A DNA stretch of 64,000 nucleotides from an uncultured Psychrobacter sp. (GCF_947500265.1 NZ_CANMRN010000003.1:62001-126000), one strand, 5' to 3'; numbered from the stretch's first letter, positions 20,366 to 31,768 are shown. Notes: generated from the sequence alone by a model not told the origin. Numbers and translations are program-made.

Positions 20366-21763
20366 CTATAAATGCCGCTCAGTTAAACTCTTGGAATCAA
20401 ACATTTGCTTCTGGAACTCAGGGTAACCAAGCTCTGCATGCTCGGTATAATCAAGGCCGCGCTGCTCATGTAAGCGGCTTGCTTTTAACCCAAAGCTTAA
20501 ATCGATAAGCTTATACATCACCAGACCCAATCCCAGCCCCCAGCCTAATGCCACGCCGACACCCAGCGCTTGTACGCCAAGCCGTGATAAGTTAAACAAA
20601 TCTCCTGTATAGAATAATCCTGCTGCGAGCGTACCCCATGCACCGCCAAAGCCATGTACTGCCACTGCCGAGACCACATCGTCTACTTTGAATTTTAATA
20701 ATGCTTGCGACGATAAGATATAAACCACGGAAGCAACCGCACCGATAATAATGGCAAAGACAGGAGTCGTAGTCGCACAACCTGCGGTAATCGATACGAG
20801 ACCAATCAAACTGGCATTAACACTATCGCTCAGTAAAATGGCTTTGTTGAGCGATCGGGAGATCAACATATAACTCACCACCGCACTGACTGCTGCGACA
20901 AAAGTATTGACTGCGATTAAACCAATATTGCCCGTGATAGATAAGGTCGATCCAGCATTGAACCCGAACCAGCCAAACCATAAGATAAATCCGCCAAGCG
21001 CTAGCAACGTCATGTTATGTCCTGCGATGAGTCTTGGCGTACCATCAGGTGCAAAGCGACCTAATCTTGGACCAATGACCAAGATACCTGCCAAGGCCAA
21101 CCAACCACCGATAGAATGCACGACAGTAGACCCAGCAAAATCAATAAAACCAAGCTCAGCTAGCCAGCCTATACCACCGAAGTAACCGCCCCACACCCAA
21201 CTGGCAAACACAGGATAGATAAATAAGCAAATCAAACATGCCGCCACCGCATAGCCGATGAACGAAACACGCTCTGCCATCGCACCACTCGCAATCGTCA
21301 CCGCTGTCGCTGCAAACATCATCTGAAAAAACATCAACGCCCAGTCCATATTGGACAACGCGACTGGCATAAAATGATCCGTACCGACGAATCCGGAGTG
21401 ATTGGTACCCATCATTAGCCCAAAACCAACTAAGTAGAACGCCAGACCACCGATACACATATCGGTGTAGTTTTTCATCATCACGTTTACCGCATTTTTC
21501 GCTCGTACTGAACCGCTTTCAAGTAGCGCAAAACCTGCCTGCATAAAGAACACCAATACTCCGCCCCAGATAATCCAAGCGATATTTTGATATTCGAGTA
21601 GCTGTGCCACGGTCAATGTGTCAGTCTCAGCAGCTTGGGCGCTACCCATTGCTGCAAACAATACTGTACTTAGCACCAGCCTATTACTTAGCGATGATTT
21701 TAATGGTTGTAATAATTTTAATAATGTCTTTATCGTGTCCAGTCCAACAGATGATGTTCTCAT
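20366..21763 (-). CDS. amt: Ammonium transporter Amt
   Basis: Trimeric inner-membrane ammonium channel of 465 residues. The start ATG 21763 has GGAG six bases upstream and is preferred to a GTG at 21778. A cleavable signal peptide, with a rather long n-region, ends near AQA44, then about 11 helices. Amt hallmarks include GGVLVFFMQAGFALLESG with NAVNVMMKNYTD, FAGSTVVHSIGGWLALAG, LWFGWFGFNAGS and HGFGGAWGTLAAGLFY. The cytosolic tail carries DYTEHAELGYPE. No glnK follows; an unknown gene does. A textbook sigma-54 promoter lies about 90 bases upstream, consistent with induction under nitrogen limitation through NtrC. Confidence 0.96.
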   Translation of the reverse strand: MRTSSVGLDTIKTLLKLLQPLKSSLSNRLVLSTVLFAAMGSAQAAETDTLTVAQLLEYQNIAWIIWGGVLVFFMQAGFALLESGSVRAKNAVNVMMKNYTDMCIGGLAFYLVGFGLMMGTNHSGFVGTDHFMPVALSNMDWALMFFQMMFAATAVTIASGAMAERVSFIGYAVAACLICLFIYPVFASWVWGGYFGGIGWLAELGFIDFAGSTVVHSIGGWLALAGILVIGPRLGRFAPDGTPRLIAGHNMTLLALGGFILWFGWFGFNAGSTLSITGNIGLIAVNTFVAAVSAVVSYMLISRSLNKAILLSDSVNASLIGLVSITAGCATTTPVFAIIIGAVASVVYILSSQALLKFKVDDVVSAVAVHGFGGAWGTLAAGLFYTGDLFNLSRLGVQALGVGVALGWGLGLGLVMYKLIDLSFGLKASRLHEQRGLDYTEHAELGYPEFQKQMFDSKSLTERHL

Positions 21764-21854
21764 TTTATCTCCAAACACTTATCTATCCGTTCAAATTTTA
21801 TCGGTGCACTATTTTTACTCATTAATGCACACAAATAAGCCCTAATAAGGGTGG

Positions 21855-21870
21855 AGCAAAACCTGTGCCA
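21855..21870 (-). promoter_or_regulatory. Sigma-54 promoter of amt
   Basis: Minus-strand TGGCACAGGTTTTGCT, with the invariant GG (-24) and GC (-12) separated by exactly 10 bases and 14 of 16 positions like the consensus. The transcription start would be near 21844, giving an 80-base untranslated leader to amt. Confidence 0.85.
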
Positions 21871-21889
21871 AAACCTATCATTAGAAGTT

Positions 21890-22005
21890 AAAGAAACTCG
21901 TAAATATAAGAAAACAAATGACCAGTATCAGCCAAGTCAGTATTTCGATAATTATGCTTGCGAGGATGTAGCTATAAATTGAACTAGGGTAGAGAATGAT
22001 TGTTA
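21890..22005 (+). repeat. Possible decayed copy of the dispersed palindromic repeat
   Basis: The right half (TTATGCTTGCGAGGATG followed by TATAAATTGAACTAGGGTA) resembles the copy at 25624-25730. The left half is too diverged to align with confidence. Confidence 0.35.
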
Positions 22006-22148
22006 GAAGGAAGTTTTATAGAGCTGATAATACGACTGTTCTGCCTAGGCTGTTTTTGCCATTATTTTTCTGTGCGGATAGCTTACTTTGCATGAGCAGT
22101 TTATCTCACGCTATCAATAACTTACCTTGCTATTATAAAATCTCTTTT

Positions 22149-22178
22149 TTACATAATGAAAGCAATTCATGTTAAAAT
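22149..22178 (+). promoter_or_regulatory. Candidate ygiQ promoter
   Basis: TTACAT (about 22149-22154) and TAAAAT (22173-22178) spaced by 18 bases. It would start transcription only a few bases before the leader hairpin. Confidence 0.35.
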
Positions 22179-22193
22179 GAGCGCTTTTAAATG

Positions 22194-22228
22194 AGCCGTT
22201 GTTAATGAATAACGATAACGGCTTTTTT
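22194..22228 (+). terminator. Terminator-like hairpin in the ygiQ leader
   Basis: AGCCGTT (22194-22200) pairs with AACGGCT (22217-22223), an inner GTTA/TAAC helix strengthens it, and a six-T run follows directly. It points toward ygiQ, whose ATG is 32 bases further on. A four-codon frame ATG AGC CGT TGT TAA (22191-22205) overlaps the left arm. It could be an attenuator or the 3' end of a small RNA. Confidence 0.55.
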
Positions 22229-22259
22229 AGTGCCATTTTTCTAATGAACAGGTCCGCTC

Positions 22260-24740
22260 ATGTCTGCCGATACCATCGCCCGCACCGCCTTTAAACAAGG
22301 CACCAAACCTCTTTATGACTACGACAAACATTGGGCGAGCTGCTACGAGCCTGCGCCTTATTTGCCGATGAGCCGTAAAGAAATGGATGAGCTTGGCTGG
22401 GATGCCTGTGATGTCATCATCATCTCAGGCGATGCTTATGTCGACCACCCAAGCTTTGGCATGGCGATTATCGGTCGTTTATTAGAAGCGCAAGGCTTTC
22501 GCGTCGGTATCATTGCCCAGCCAGATTGGAAAAGCAAAGATGCCTTTATGGAGCTTGGTAAACCGGTTTACGCGTATGGCGTGACCGCTGGCAACATGGA
22601 TAGCATGATTAACCGCTATACCGCTGACCGTAAAATCCGTAGCGATGATGCCTATTCGCCCGGTAACGTGGCTGACAAGCGTCCTGACCGCGCCGCGATC
22701 GTTTATAGCCAACGTTGCCGCGAAGCTTATCCTGATGTGCCGATTATTTTGGGCGGCATCGAAGGCAGCTTACGCCGTATCGCTCATTATGATTATTGGT
22801 CAGACAAAGTCCGCCGTAGTATCTTGATGGATGCGCGCGCTGATGTCTTGTTATATGGCAATGCTGAGCGTGCCATCGTCGATGTGGTGCATGGTTTATC
22901 AAAAGGTTACACCTTTGAACAAATGAGCAGTTTGCGCGGTACGGCGTACTTATTGACCCCGACCCGCCGTCATTGGCAAGCGGGCATGACCGAGGTTGCT
23001 AGCAATGATGTCGATACCGTTGGCCGCGTTGATCCCATTATTAATCCGTATGTCATGACTGAAGACGTTGATCAATGCTCAATCGAGCAAGATAAGACTA
23101 GCCCCTCACCCGTTGGACAAGCTACGTCAGCAATGACAGGCATGTCAGCCCAATATGCGAAACAGTATCAAGGCTTTGTCGCCGAACCCGTGACCAATAA
23201 AGTCTTAAATGCTGAGCAAGTCGATGAAGATACGCAAGTGGTGCAAATGCGCGGCTTTGATAAGCCAATGACCGCACGTAAACACAAGCTAAAAATGCCA
23301 CCACGTGAAAAGACAGTGATTCGTCTGCCGGACTATGAGCATGTCAAATCTGACCCTGTGCTTTATGCTCATGCAAGTCGTATCCTGCATTTAGAGACCA
23401 ATCCGGGTAACGCCCGTGCGCTTGTACAGCGTCATAGCAGCGGTGCTGGTAATTCGCATACTTCTATCGACGTTTGGCTCAATCCACCACCAGTACCACT
23501 CTCGACAGAAGAGATGGATTATGTGTTTGACCTGCCGTATGCACGCTTGCCGCATCCAAGCTACGGCGATGCGCGTATCCCTGCTTATGACATGATCAAA
23601 TTTTCGGTCAATATCATGCGCGGCTGTTTTGGTGGTTGTACCTTCTGCTCGATCACTGAGCATGAAGGCCGTATTATCCAGAGCCGTTCAGAAGATTCAA
23701 TCTTGCGTGAAGTAGAAGCGATTCGCGATACCGCACCGAACTTTACTGGCGTGATATCTGACCTTGGTGGCCCAACAGCCAATATGTATCGCCTCAGCTG
23801 TAAAGACGAAACGATTGAAAAGAACTGCCGTAAGCCATCTTGTGTCTATCCTGATGTCTGTGAAAACCTGATTACTGATCACAGTAACTTGACCAAGCTA
23901 TATCGCAAAGCGCGTGATATCAAAGGCGTGAAAAAAATCCTGATTGCTTCAGGCTTACGTTATGACTTGGCAGTGAAAGATCCTGAATACGTTAAAGAAT
24001 TAGTCAGTCATCACGTCGGTGGTTACCTCAAGATTGCTCCTGAGCACTCTGAAGAAGGCGTGCTATCGAAGATGATGAAACCTGGCATGGGCAGCTATGA
24101 TCAATTCAAAGCCATGTTTGAGCAATTCAGCCAAGAAGCTGGCAAAGAGCAATATCTGATTCCTTACTTCATCGCCGCCCATCCGGGTACCAAAGATGAA
24201 GATATGATGAACCTTGCCCTTTGGCTCAAAAGTAATGGCTACCGTGCTGACCAAGTACAGGCGTTTTATCCAAGCCCAATGGCGACCGCGACTACCATGT
24301 ATCACACACACAAAGATCCGCTACATAAGGTCAGCCGTGATGAAGGTGACATGGATATCGTCAAGTCTGGCAAGCAGCGCAAACTGCATAAAGCATTCTT
24401 ACGCTACCATGATCCAAAAAACTGGGTATTACTACGTAAAGCGCTACAAGACATGGGTCGTAGTGACTTGATTGGTAAAAACCGTGGTTGTTTGATTCCA
24501 CCATTTAACGCCAGTTTAGAAGGGCGTGATGCCGCGCAAGATACTTATCAGTCAGCGCGCAAAAAGAATAGCCGTGTTGGCAATGACTCAGTGAAGCGTA
24601 GTAATGGCTCGTCAAACAACAGTGTGTCAGCTAAAGGTGCAGCAGGTAAAAATACTGTCGGTAAAAACAGTAAAAAGAAAGTCAGCAAAGGCAATTTCCA
24701 GACTCAGCATACTGGTCTGCCACCACGTAAAACCAAGTAG
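22260..24740 (+). CDS. ygiQ: YgiQ-family radical SAM protein
   Basis: Radical S-adenosylmethionine enzyme of 826 residues; YgiQ proteins have no settled substrate. The N-terminal UPF0313 domain (about 25-330) contains [17 protein letters not shown] and [16 protein letters not shown]. The radical SAM core has the cluster-binding CX3CX2C at C456, C460 and C463 (CFGGCTFC). The usual auxiliary cysteines follow in [16 protein letters not shown] and VYPDVC. The C-terminal DUF3362-like region ([14 protein letters not shown]) ends in a long Ser/Asn/Lys-rich tail of about 65 residues that is probably disordered. The N-terminal half has an insertion around 260-330 rich in Gln and Thr. It is a single gene with its own terminator. 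Confidence 0.93.
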   Translation: MSADTIARTAFKQGTKPLYDYDKHWASCYEPAPYLPMSRKEMDELGWDACDVIIISGDAYVDHPSFGMAIIGRLLEAQGFRVGIIAQPDWKSKDAFMELGKPVYAYGVTAGNMDSMINRYTADRKIRSDDAYSPGNVADKRPDRAAIVYSQRCREAYPDVPIILGGIEGSLRRIAHYDYWSDKVRRSILMDARADVLLYGNAERAIVDVVHGLSKGYTFEQMSSLRGTAYLLTPTRRHWQAGMTEVASNDVDTVGRVDPIINPYVMTEDVDQCSIEQDKTSPSPVGQATSAMTGMSAQYAKQYQGFVAEPVTNKVLNAEQVDEDTQVVQMRGFDKPMTARKHKLKMPPREKTVIRLPDYEHVKSDPVLYAHASRILHLETNPGNARALVQRHSSGAGNSHTSIDVWLNPPPVPLSTEEMDYVFDLPYARLPHPSYGDARIPAYDMIKFSVNIMRGCFGGCTFCSITEHEGRIIQSRSEDSILREVEAIRDTAPNFTGVISDLGGPTANMYRLSCKDETIEKNCRKPSCVYPDVCENLITDHSNLTKLYRKARDIKGVKKILIASGLRYDLAVKDPEYVKELVSHHVGGYLKIAPEHSEEGVLSKMMKPGMGSYDQFKAMFEQFSQEAGKEQYLIPYFIAAHPGTKDEDMMNLALWLKSNGYRADQVQAFYPSPMATATTMYHTHKDPLHKVSRDEGDMDIVKSGKQRKLHKAFLRYHDPKNWVLLRKALQDMGRSDLIGKNRGCLIPPFNASLEGRDAAQDTYQSARKKNSRVGNDSVKRSNGSSNNSVSAKGAAGKNTVGKNSKKKVSKGNFQTQHTGLPPRKTK

Positions 24741-25067
24741 TGTCATAGCAAATAGTGTTCATAGTATAAAAATACATGCTCAAGATAGAGTGTGTTAAGT
24801 AAAACAAAAAAGCGTCTATCAGCCACTCGTTGATAGACGCTTTTTTATGCGCTAATTTTATAATCGCACATTTCAAACTAGTACTGCTTACTTTTCACCC
24901 TGTCGCAAATTACAAGTTACATTAGACAGCGGTTGGGTAACGAAGCTAACAGGTAACGAACAATTTCTAACACTGAAATGGTTCGTTTTCGCTACTATAA
25001 CCCTCATATGCTAAACGCATCATTAAGAACAAGTAAATGACATTAGTAAAAAGCTTTGGAGAGCACT
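24741..25067. other. ygiQ-lipoprotein intergenic region
   Basis: About 330 bases with the ygiQ terminator at 24806-24847 and an upstream region for the next lipoprotein gene. No other gene or clear motif is seen. Confidence 0.5.
24806..24847 (+). terminator. ygiQ terminator
   Basis: AAAAAAGCGTCTATCA pairs with TGATAGACGCTTTTTT around a 9-base loop, a perfect 16-bp stem ending in a T-run. Confidence 0.92.
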
Positions 25068-25478
25068 ATGAAAATGATAACTAAAATTGCGACTACCCTA
25101 CCAGTTCTTGCCCTATTGAGCGCTTGTGCGACTACCGCACCAACTACCCCAGATGCAACTGATACGCCAGTTCCAGAAAAAGTAACCGCTGCCTATGATC
25201 GTATGGCGCCAGCACCGTACACCTGTACCGATGACAGCAAAATCATGGCAAAGCAATCTATCAATAAAGAACAAGTGATGCTCAACGTCACCCTACCAAA
25301 AGTAAAATGGGCCGAGCAGCCAATCATTCTAAACGGTAAAGTGAAAGGCGAAGTTGCAAGCTATGTAAACGATTCAAACCCAGAAGTCGTCTATGCATGG
25401 CACATGAAAGGTGACAAAGGTATCTTTGCGATGAAATGGGCTGACGGTAAAGAATACCAAGTAAACTGCCAAATCTAA
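25068..25478 (+). CDS. Small lipoprotein with an MliC-like domain
   Basis: Lipoprotein of 136 residues with lipobox LSAC at C20 and a Thr/Pro-rich spacer. The start is ATG 25068 (GGAG seven bases upstream); a TTG at 25056 is in frame but unsupported. The mature domain runs YTCTDDSKIM...KGDKGIFAMKWADGKEYQVNC: one Cys near each end and a C-terminal W.DG...C pattern, as in MliC/PliC-type lysozyme inhibitors. That likeness is by eye, not an alignment. If right, it would sit in the envelope and guard against host or predator lysozyme. A terminator follows. Confidence 0.75.
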   Translation: MKMITKIATTLPVLALLSACATTAPTTPDATDTPVPEKVTAAYDRMAPAPYTCTDDSKIMAKQSINKEQVMLNVTLPKVKWAEQPIILNGKVKGEVASYVNDSNPEVVYAWHMKGDKGIFAMKWADGKEYQVNCQI

Positions 25479-25527
25479 CCAGCTAGAGATACGCTCATAT
25501 CGTAATAGACAAATAGTCGTAATAGAT

Positions 25528-25562
25528 AAAAAGCAGTCATTATATGGTGGCTGCTTTTTTAT
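25528..25562 (+). terminator. Terminator after the MliC-like lipoprotein gene
   Basis: AAGCAGTCA pairs with TGGCTGCTT (one G-T pair), with A-run before and T-run after. Confidence 0.8.
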
Positions 25563-25623
25563 GCGTGTTTGTTTGATACGTGTATAAAGGTGGCTATAAA
25601 AAAAAGTATCAGGTAGATAGTTG

Positions 25624-25730
25624 TATAGTCAGTTCAATATAATTTCGACACAAGGAAACCGAGTGTAAGTTATACATTAGTATGCTTAGCGAGGATGACG
25701 ATGTAGCGGATTTATATAGACTTGACTATA
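25624..25730 (+). repeat. Dispersed palindromic repeat, copy A
   Basis: 107 bases bounded by TATAGTCA...TGACTATA ends (left TATAGTCAGTTCAATATAA, reversed right TATAGTCAAGTCTATATAA). The interior has AAGGAAACCGAGTG and TAGCGAGGATGACG, which match the other copies. Confidence 0.8.
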
Positions 25731-25836
25731 TAATTGATTCAATTTAAAAGTAGTATAAGGCAGCCGAGTGCAGATATAACTGTGATACTGCAAGCGAGGC
25801 TAACGCTATCATTCTTTTATAGAGGATTAGACTATA
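25729..25836 (+). repeat. Dispersed palindromic repeat, copy B
   Basis: 108 bases, directly abutting copy A with a shared TA. The interior AAGGCAGCCGAGTGCAGAT and AAGCGAGGCTAACGCT are close to copy D at 46839, and the left end TTGATTCAATTTAAAAGTAG is nearly the same as in D. Confidence 0.82.
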
Positions 25837-25941
25837 TCAAAACTTCCCATCTGATGTATTTCGCTAGAGAAGCACAAAGAAAGCTGTCAAAATAGCAGAT
25901 AGAGCGAATCAATTATGACCAACAATCAAAAGGGTAACTCG

Positions 25942-26478
25942 ATGGCAAAGCATCTAATAAATATGATGGTAATTGCAACGGCAAGTATGTGGGCGCTAAC
26001 AGGCTGCGACAACGCTACCGATTCCGTCGAGGCCACTGAGCAAACTGCGGAGACAGCAGCAGATCCATCTGCATCGACAGCCGATACCATTGACTGGTCA
26101 CTGGTAGATAGCGGTGCAAAGCCTGCTGACCCTACCAACTATAAGTATCCGTTTGCCATCGATAGTCAAAACGTCCGAGATTATGCAGATTACTTCAAAG
26201 TGGACGCTGCGACCGCTCAGCATAACCTGACGGTGAGTATGGCAAGTAACGAAGCACTATCGAAAGCCTTGGATCAACTCAGCGAAACCTATGTCTCACA
26301 CGAGCTAACCGATGGCAATGAGATGACGCTTATCATTCATACCACGCCTGATGTCGCTGCCAGTCGCTATGATTATGTGCTGTCTGATGACTTTGCCAAA
26401 GGGCTGGTGCTACCTATCGTAATTCAGCCAGATGGTAAGAAAGGTGATGTGAAAGCACATGGGGAGATGGTTGAGTAG
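25942..26478 (+). CDS. Uncharacterised lipoprotein
   Basis: Lipoprotein of 178 residues with lipobox LTGC at C22, followed by an acidic Thr/Ala/Glu spacer (about 24-50). The ATG at 25942 has AAAGGG eight bases upstream and is preferred to an ATG at 25915, which would add nine polar residues to the signal peptide. The mature domain contains IDWSLVDSGAKPADPTNYKY and a likely mixed alpha/beta fold, with no cysteines or catalytic motif. The family is not recognised. Two repeat elements lie directly upstream, so its promoter may lie inside them. Confidence 0.78.
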   Translation: MAKHLINMMVIATASMWALTGCDNATDSVEATEQTAETAADPSASTADTIDWSLVDSGAKPADPTNYKYPFAIDSQNVRDYADYFKVDAATAQHNLTVSMASNEALSKALDQLSETYVSHELTDGNEMTLIIHTTPDVAASRYDYVLSDDFAKGLVLPIVIQPDGKKGDVKAHGEMVE

Positions 26479-26533
26479 AAGTTAATAGTTCATAGCGTGT
26501 GTTTTGACTTATATGACACACGCTACTATTTTA

Positions 26534-28165
26534 TTACGAAGTCTGGCGGTAAGGATTGTTTGAGGGTTCGATTTTAATCTTTTTACCCATATTATTTTTA
26601 CCACATAATAGCTTAGCAAAATAAGGCTCATAGTAGCTGGCGGCAGGAGCAATGTAGATTTTGTCTAAATGCACTTTTACCTCTGGTTCGTACTCCACAT
26701 ATAGAAACTTGCCAAAGTCCATTTGCACTTTAGGGTCATCAAGTGACGTGATATATACTATGCGGCATTCTTGCTCTTCTTGGAAAGCTGAATGCTTAAT
26801 CAAATATTTTAAAGGTAGAATAATCATCTCTAAGAAGCTATCTATCTCGTTCATATCTTCTTCACTCATACCTTTCAAACTGCCCTTTGCTTCAATAATA
26901 TCTCTATAAATTTTCTTTAGCTCTGCAAACGCTTCTTTGAAACTATCGGTTTTTTGTTCGATATATTTTTTATACTCATTCCATTCGGACGCAGCTTTGG
27001 TTGTACTACTGCCTTCTAAAATATCATCACCAAACTCTCGAAAAAATGTTAAGCGGTTGCGCTGAGCTAAGTGGATATAGTCAGAAGTAGGATCAATATA
27101 TACACATCTCATCACTGGCTGTTCTTTAATTTTTTCTACAGGCTTTTTAATATCTCTTCGTTTAGATGACTCATCAGTGATTCTCTGAATAGAAGCCGTA
27201 TCAATTTTCTGCAAATTATCTTCTAATGCTACGTAAGATAGTCCTGCAACAGAATTATGCTTTTGAAAGAAATTTTGATTGAATACTAAACTAATTCCAG
27301 AAGCCTCCTTATTGTCTTGTTTACCATACAATCTAAACTGATTTAAACTGTCATGGTTAAAAGTAAAACAACCAATAAAGGCATGTAGCTTTTCATCGAA
27401 GTCTGGCGCATAAAATGAAGTTTCTTTTACTCCTTTCAGATGATTTGAAAGCAATTGACCTTCACTCGGATCGTTGACGTTATTAATAGTATTTATACGA
27501 AACGGACTTGGGTATCTTTTTTCTTTGTCTACGTCTAATAGCTTTTCTGTTGTGTATGTACCAGTATAATGAGCCAACTTTCTTTCGGGAGCCTTGTCAG
27601 TATCTGGTAATTGGCTAAAATCCAATTTTAAAATATTAACTATTAATAATGTTTGATCTAAAAGCTTTATAAAATTTTTACCCAAGGTTTCAGTTTCAGA
27701 ATCAAGGAGAAAGCTATTTATTTTCTTATAACAATATGTTTCATAAAGATATGTATCGTTGATCAAGCTAAATAATTTTATAGACTTTCCATACTCGTTC
27801 TTTTCTAAATAATCCTTCGCAAAATTAAAAACATATTCACTCGCAATTGTAGTCACCCATGAATTTCTTTTGAATAATTCAATGATAATTTCATAAGCTT
27901 CATCTAAATTACCTTTAAAATAATATTTTACTATTGCTATATTCATTTGAGCTAGTTCATAATATCCCTTACCATCACTCTCTTTCATGTTTTCTAATAC
28001 ATCTAATGCTAAGGCATACTTCTTAACGCCTAGTAAACAGTCATATATCTTAAATTGAGCTTGTGCAAAAACTTCCCCTCTGTTTTGCTCACGCGTGATT
28101 TTCAACAACTCTTCAATTTTTTTGCGAGTTTCTTCGTCCAAGCCCTCTAAATCATCAATATTCAT
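26534..28165 (-). CDS. TPR plus DUF2971-like protein coupled to ligA
   Basis: Soluble 543-residue protein. The first half (about 30-190) is a run of helical pairs resembling tetratricopeptide repeats. The second half (about 199-530) looks like DUF2971: HYTG at 199-202, FRINTINNVNDPSEG ending at 236, CFTFNHDSLNQFRLYG, and a late EEQECRIVYI. DUF2971 proteins are of unknown function and patchy distribution. The gene is visibly more AT-rich than its neighbours and uses more AAA and TTA codons, so recent transfer is plausible. Its ATG is three bases past the ligA stop, with GGGGAG inside the ligA end, suggesting translational coupling to the ligase. A defence or stress role is only a guess. Confidence 0.78.
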   Translation of the reverse strand: MNIDDLEGLDEETRKKIEELLKITREQNRGEVFAQAQFKIYDCLLGVKKYALALDVLENMKESDGKGYYELAQMNIAIVKYYFKGNLDEAYEIIIELFKRNSWVTTIASEYVFNFAKDYLEKNEYGKSIKLFSLINDTYLYETYCYKKINSFLLDSETETLGKNFIKLLDQTLLIVNILKLDFSQLPDTDKAPERKLAHYTGTYTTEKLLDVDKEKRYPSPFRINTINNVNDPSEGQLLSNHLKGVKETSFYAPDFDEKLHAFIGCFTFNHDSLNQFRLYGKQDNKEASGISLVFNQNFFQKHNSVAGLSYVALEDNLQKIDTASIQRITDESSKRRDIKKPVEKIKEQPVMRCVYIDPTSDYIHLAQRNRLTFFREFGDDILEGSSTTKAASEWNEYKKYIEQKTDSFKEAFAELKKIYRDIIEAKGSLKGMSEEDMNEIDSFLEMIILPLKYLIKHSAFQEEQECRIVYITSLDDPKVQMDFGKFLYVEYEPEVKVHLDKIYIAPAASYYEPYFAKLLCGKNNMGKKIKIEPSNNPYRQTS

Positions 28166-28168
28166 ACC

Positions 28169-30313
<2,145 letters not shown>

Positions 30314-30353
30314 TCAAGATGTCGATATGATAACAAGTTTGTAGGAAGCTCGG

Positions 30354-30415
30354 TATAGTCAATCCTATATAAATCAGATACTGTGTCAGGCTCGCTCAGT
30401 CTACTATCTATGGTT
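30354..30415 (-). repeat. Possible truncated copy of the dispersed repeat
   Basis: TATAGTCAATCCTATATAAATC matches the reversed right end of copy A (TATAGTCAAGTCTATATAAATC), and CAGGCTCGCT matches the next inner block. The similarity then stops, so it is a fragment in the opposite orientation. It lies upstream of ligA. Confidence 0.45.
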
Positions 30416-30442
30416 AGAATTTTGCAGAAACTAAATCCCATT

Positions 30443-30482
30443 AAAAAAGGCAAATAACGTTAATCGCTATTTGCCCTTTTTA
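30443..30482 (-). terminator. zipA terminator
   Basis: AAAAAGGCAAATA pairs with TATTTGCCCTTTTT around a 12-base loop, with A- and T-runs on either side; 55 bases past the zipA stop. Confidence 0.85.
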
Positions 30483-30536
30483 TGATTTCTGATATTAAGC
30501 AGCTTTTAACTTTCGTAGCTTTCGGCTTTTAAACCG

Positions 30537-31553
30537 TTAACCCTCATAATCACGAACTTGGTTACGTAGTTGCTGCTTGTATTCAGGCGTGATTGGTTCG
30601 TTCTCTTCATCAAGCATAATCGCGTCAAGGTCGCTTGCCATCATATAAGCAATGCTCATCATGCTATCGAAGCTGCGCACGGCTTGTGGATGTGGTAATG
30701 ACAAGAACACCACCACGCCGTTATAAGTGTTGGTCGCGACACTATGCGGATCAAACGGCGCGATACCGCTATCAGTGATGCCCATCATACTAAACCACAA
30801 CATACCCGTACCGTCTTTTTGCTCGTAGCGATGGAACATATTCATCGCACCATAGCGTAGACCGTATTTATCAATCAATGCTAACAGATCACGACCACGG
30901 ATAATCGCCGCTGGACGGTCACGATATTGGTGCGGCAAGATGGTGATATTGATATTGTCTTTGGCATTAATAAGTGGGCCGTTTTGCGCATCATCACCTG
31001 ACTCTGATAGATGCTGATCCAGTATCGGGCTGTTGTCATCGAAGCTTGGCTCTTCTGCCGTATCAATGGTTGGCATCAGGCTATCGGTCGCTGACATTAG
31101 GCTAGAGAACGCATCAGGCTCTTGCTCGATATGCATCTGATCGGCGACTTCTACAAACTCAGCACTATCGGCACGGCGTTGCTCTTCTTGCCAGCGCGCG
31201 TAGTCGGCTTCATCGATGACGTCATGATCATCAGTTGCTACATGGTGACGCTCAGCCGTTAGTTGCGCGTCAACGTTGGTATGCGCTTGCGTCAATGGCT
31301 CTTCTTCAACCACAGCATCCAAGTAGCTACGATCTGGACCGATGCTCGTCTCGCCTGCGACTGTATCATCGAGATCTGGCTGATCGACGATGTTGCGCTC
31401 GTGACGCGGTATGATCGGAATACCATTTTTATCATAATTGACCGCAGCAGCTTCGGTAGCACCGCGGCGCTTAAAGCTACGAATGACCATAAACAGCCCT
31501 GCGAGCACGATAAACGCGGCAATGGCAATCAATATAAACTGAATAACGGTCAT
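30537..31553 (-). CDS. zipA: Cell division protein ZipA
   Basis: Bitopic inner-membrane protein that tethers FtsZ to the membrane in the divisome. A single N-terminal helix spans about 3-24 (VIQFILIAIAAFIVLAGLFM), then RSFKRRG. An acidic, Asp/Glu-rich linker (about 40-190) is followed by the FtsZ-binding ZipA domain (about 200-335), with NITILPHQYRD, YGAMNMFHRY and MLWFSMMG. The length of 338 is normal. It is between smc and ligA, the standard gammaproteobacterial order. Confidence 0.95.
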   Translation of the reverse strand: MTVIQFILIAIAAFIVLAGLFMVIRSFKRRGATEAAAVNYDKNGIPIIPRHERNIVDQPDLDDTVAGETSIGPDRSYLDAVVEEEPLTQAHTNVDAQLTAERHHVATDDHDVIDEADYARWQEEQRRADSAEFVEVADQMHIEQEPDAFSSLMSATDSLMPTIDTAEEPSFDDNSPILDQHLSESGDDAQNGPLINAKDNINITILPHQYRDRPAAIIRGRDLLALIDKYGLRYGAMNMFHRYEQKDGTGMLWFSMMGITDSGIAPFDPHSVATNTYNGVVVFLSLPHPQAVRSFDSMMSIAYMMASDLDAIMLDEENEPITPEYKQQLRNQVRDYEG

Positions 31554-31768
31554 GATAAATACATCCTAGTATATATAACAAAAGGGAATACACAAACGAG
31601 CATAAATGGCAATATTCTAGCATGGCTGACCTATATCGTCACCACATTGTGTACTTTATAACCAGTATGCTGGACTGAGGTCAAGCTTATTTGCATTTAT
31701 GCCAATTGATTGATTATATTTGCATCGCGCTGATTCTCATAGCACTTTTAGTGTCGGCTATTTTACGC

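Larger units (their letters stand above)
21764..22259. other. amt-ygiQ divergent region
   Basis: Nearly 500 bases without a gene. They hold the sigma-54 promoter of amt (21855-21870), a possible decayed copy of the dispersed repeat (21890-22005), and the ygiQ promoter and leader hairpin (22145-22228). I looked for an NtrC pair (TGCAC with inverted GTGCA) upstream of the sigma-54 site and saw no convincing one. Confidence 0.55.
25479..25941. other. Repeat-filled spacer between two lipoprotein genes
   Basis: About 460 bases that hold a terminator (25528-25560) and two adjacent copies of the dispersed palindromic repeat (25624-25836). No gene is seen. Confidence 0.7.

Noticed and set aside
21801..21840. 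GTGCA and TGCAC blocks as an NtrC site
   Set aside because: They lie downstream of the sigma-54 promoter and their spacing does not fit the 17-base NtrC palindrome.
25624..25836. CRISPR-like array
   Set aside because: Only two units of over 100 bases that abut directly, with no spacers; they belong to the dispersed palindrome family.
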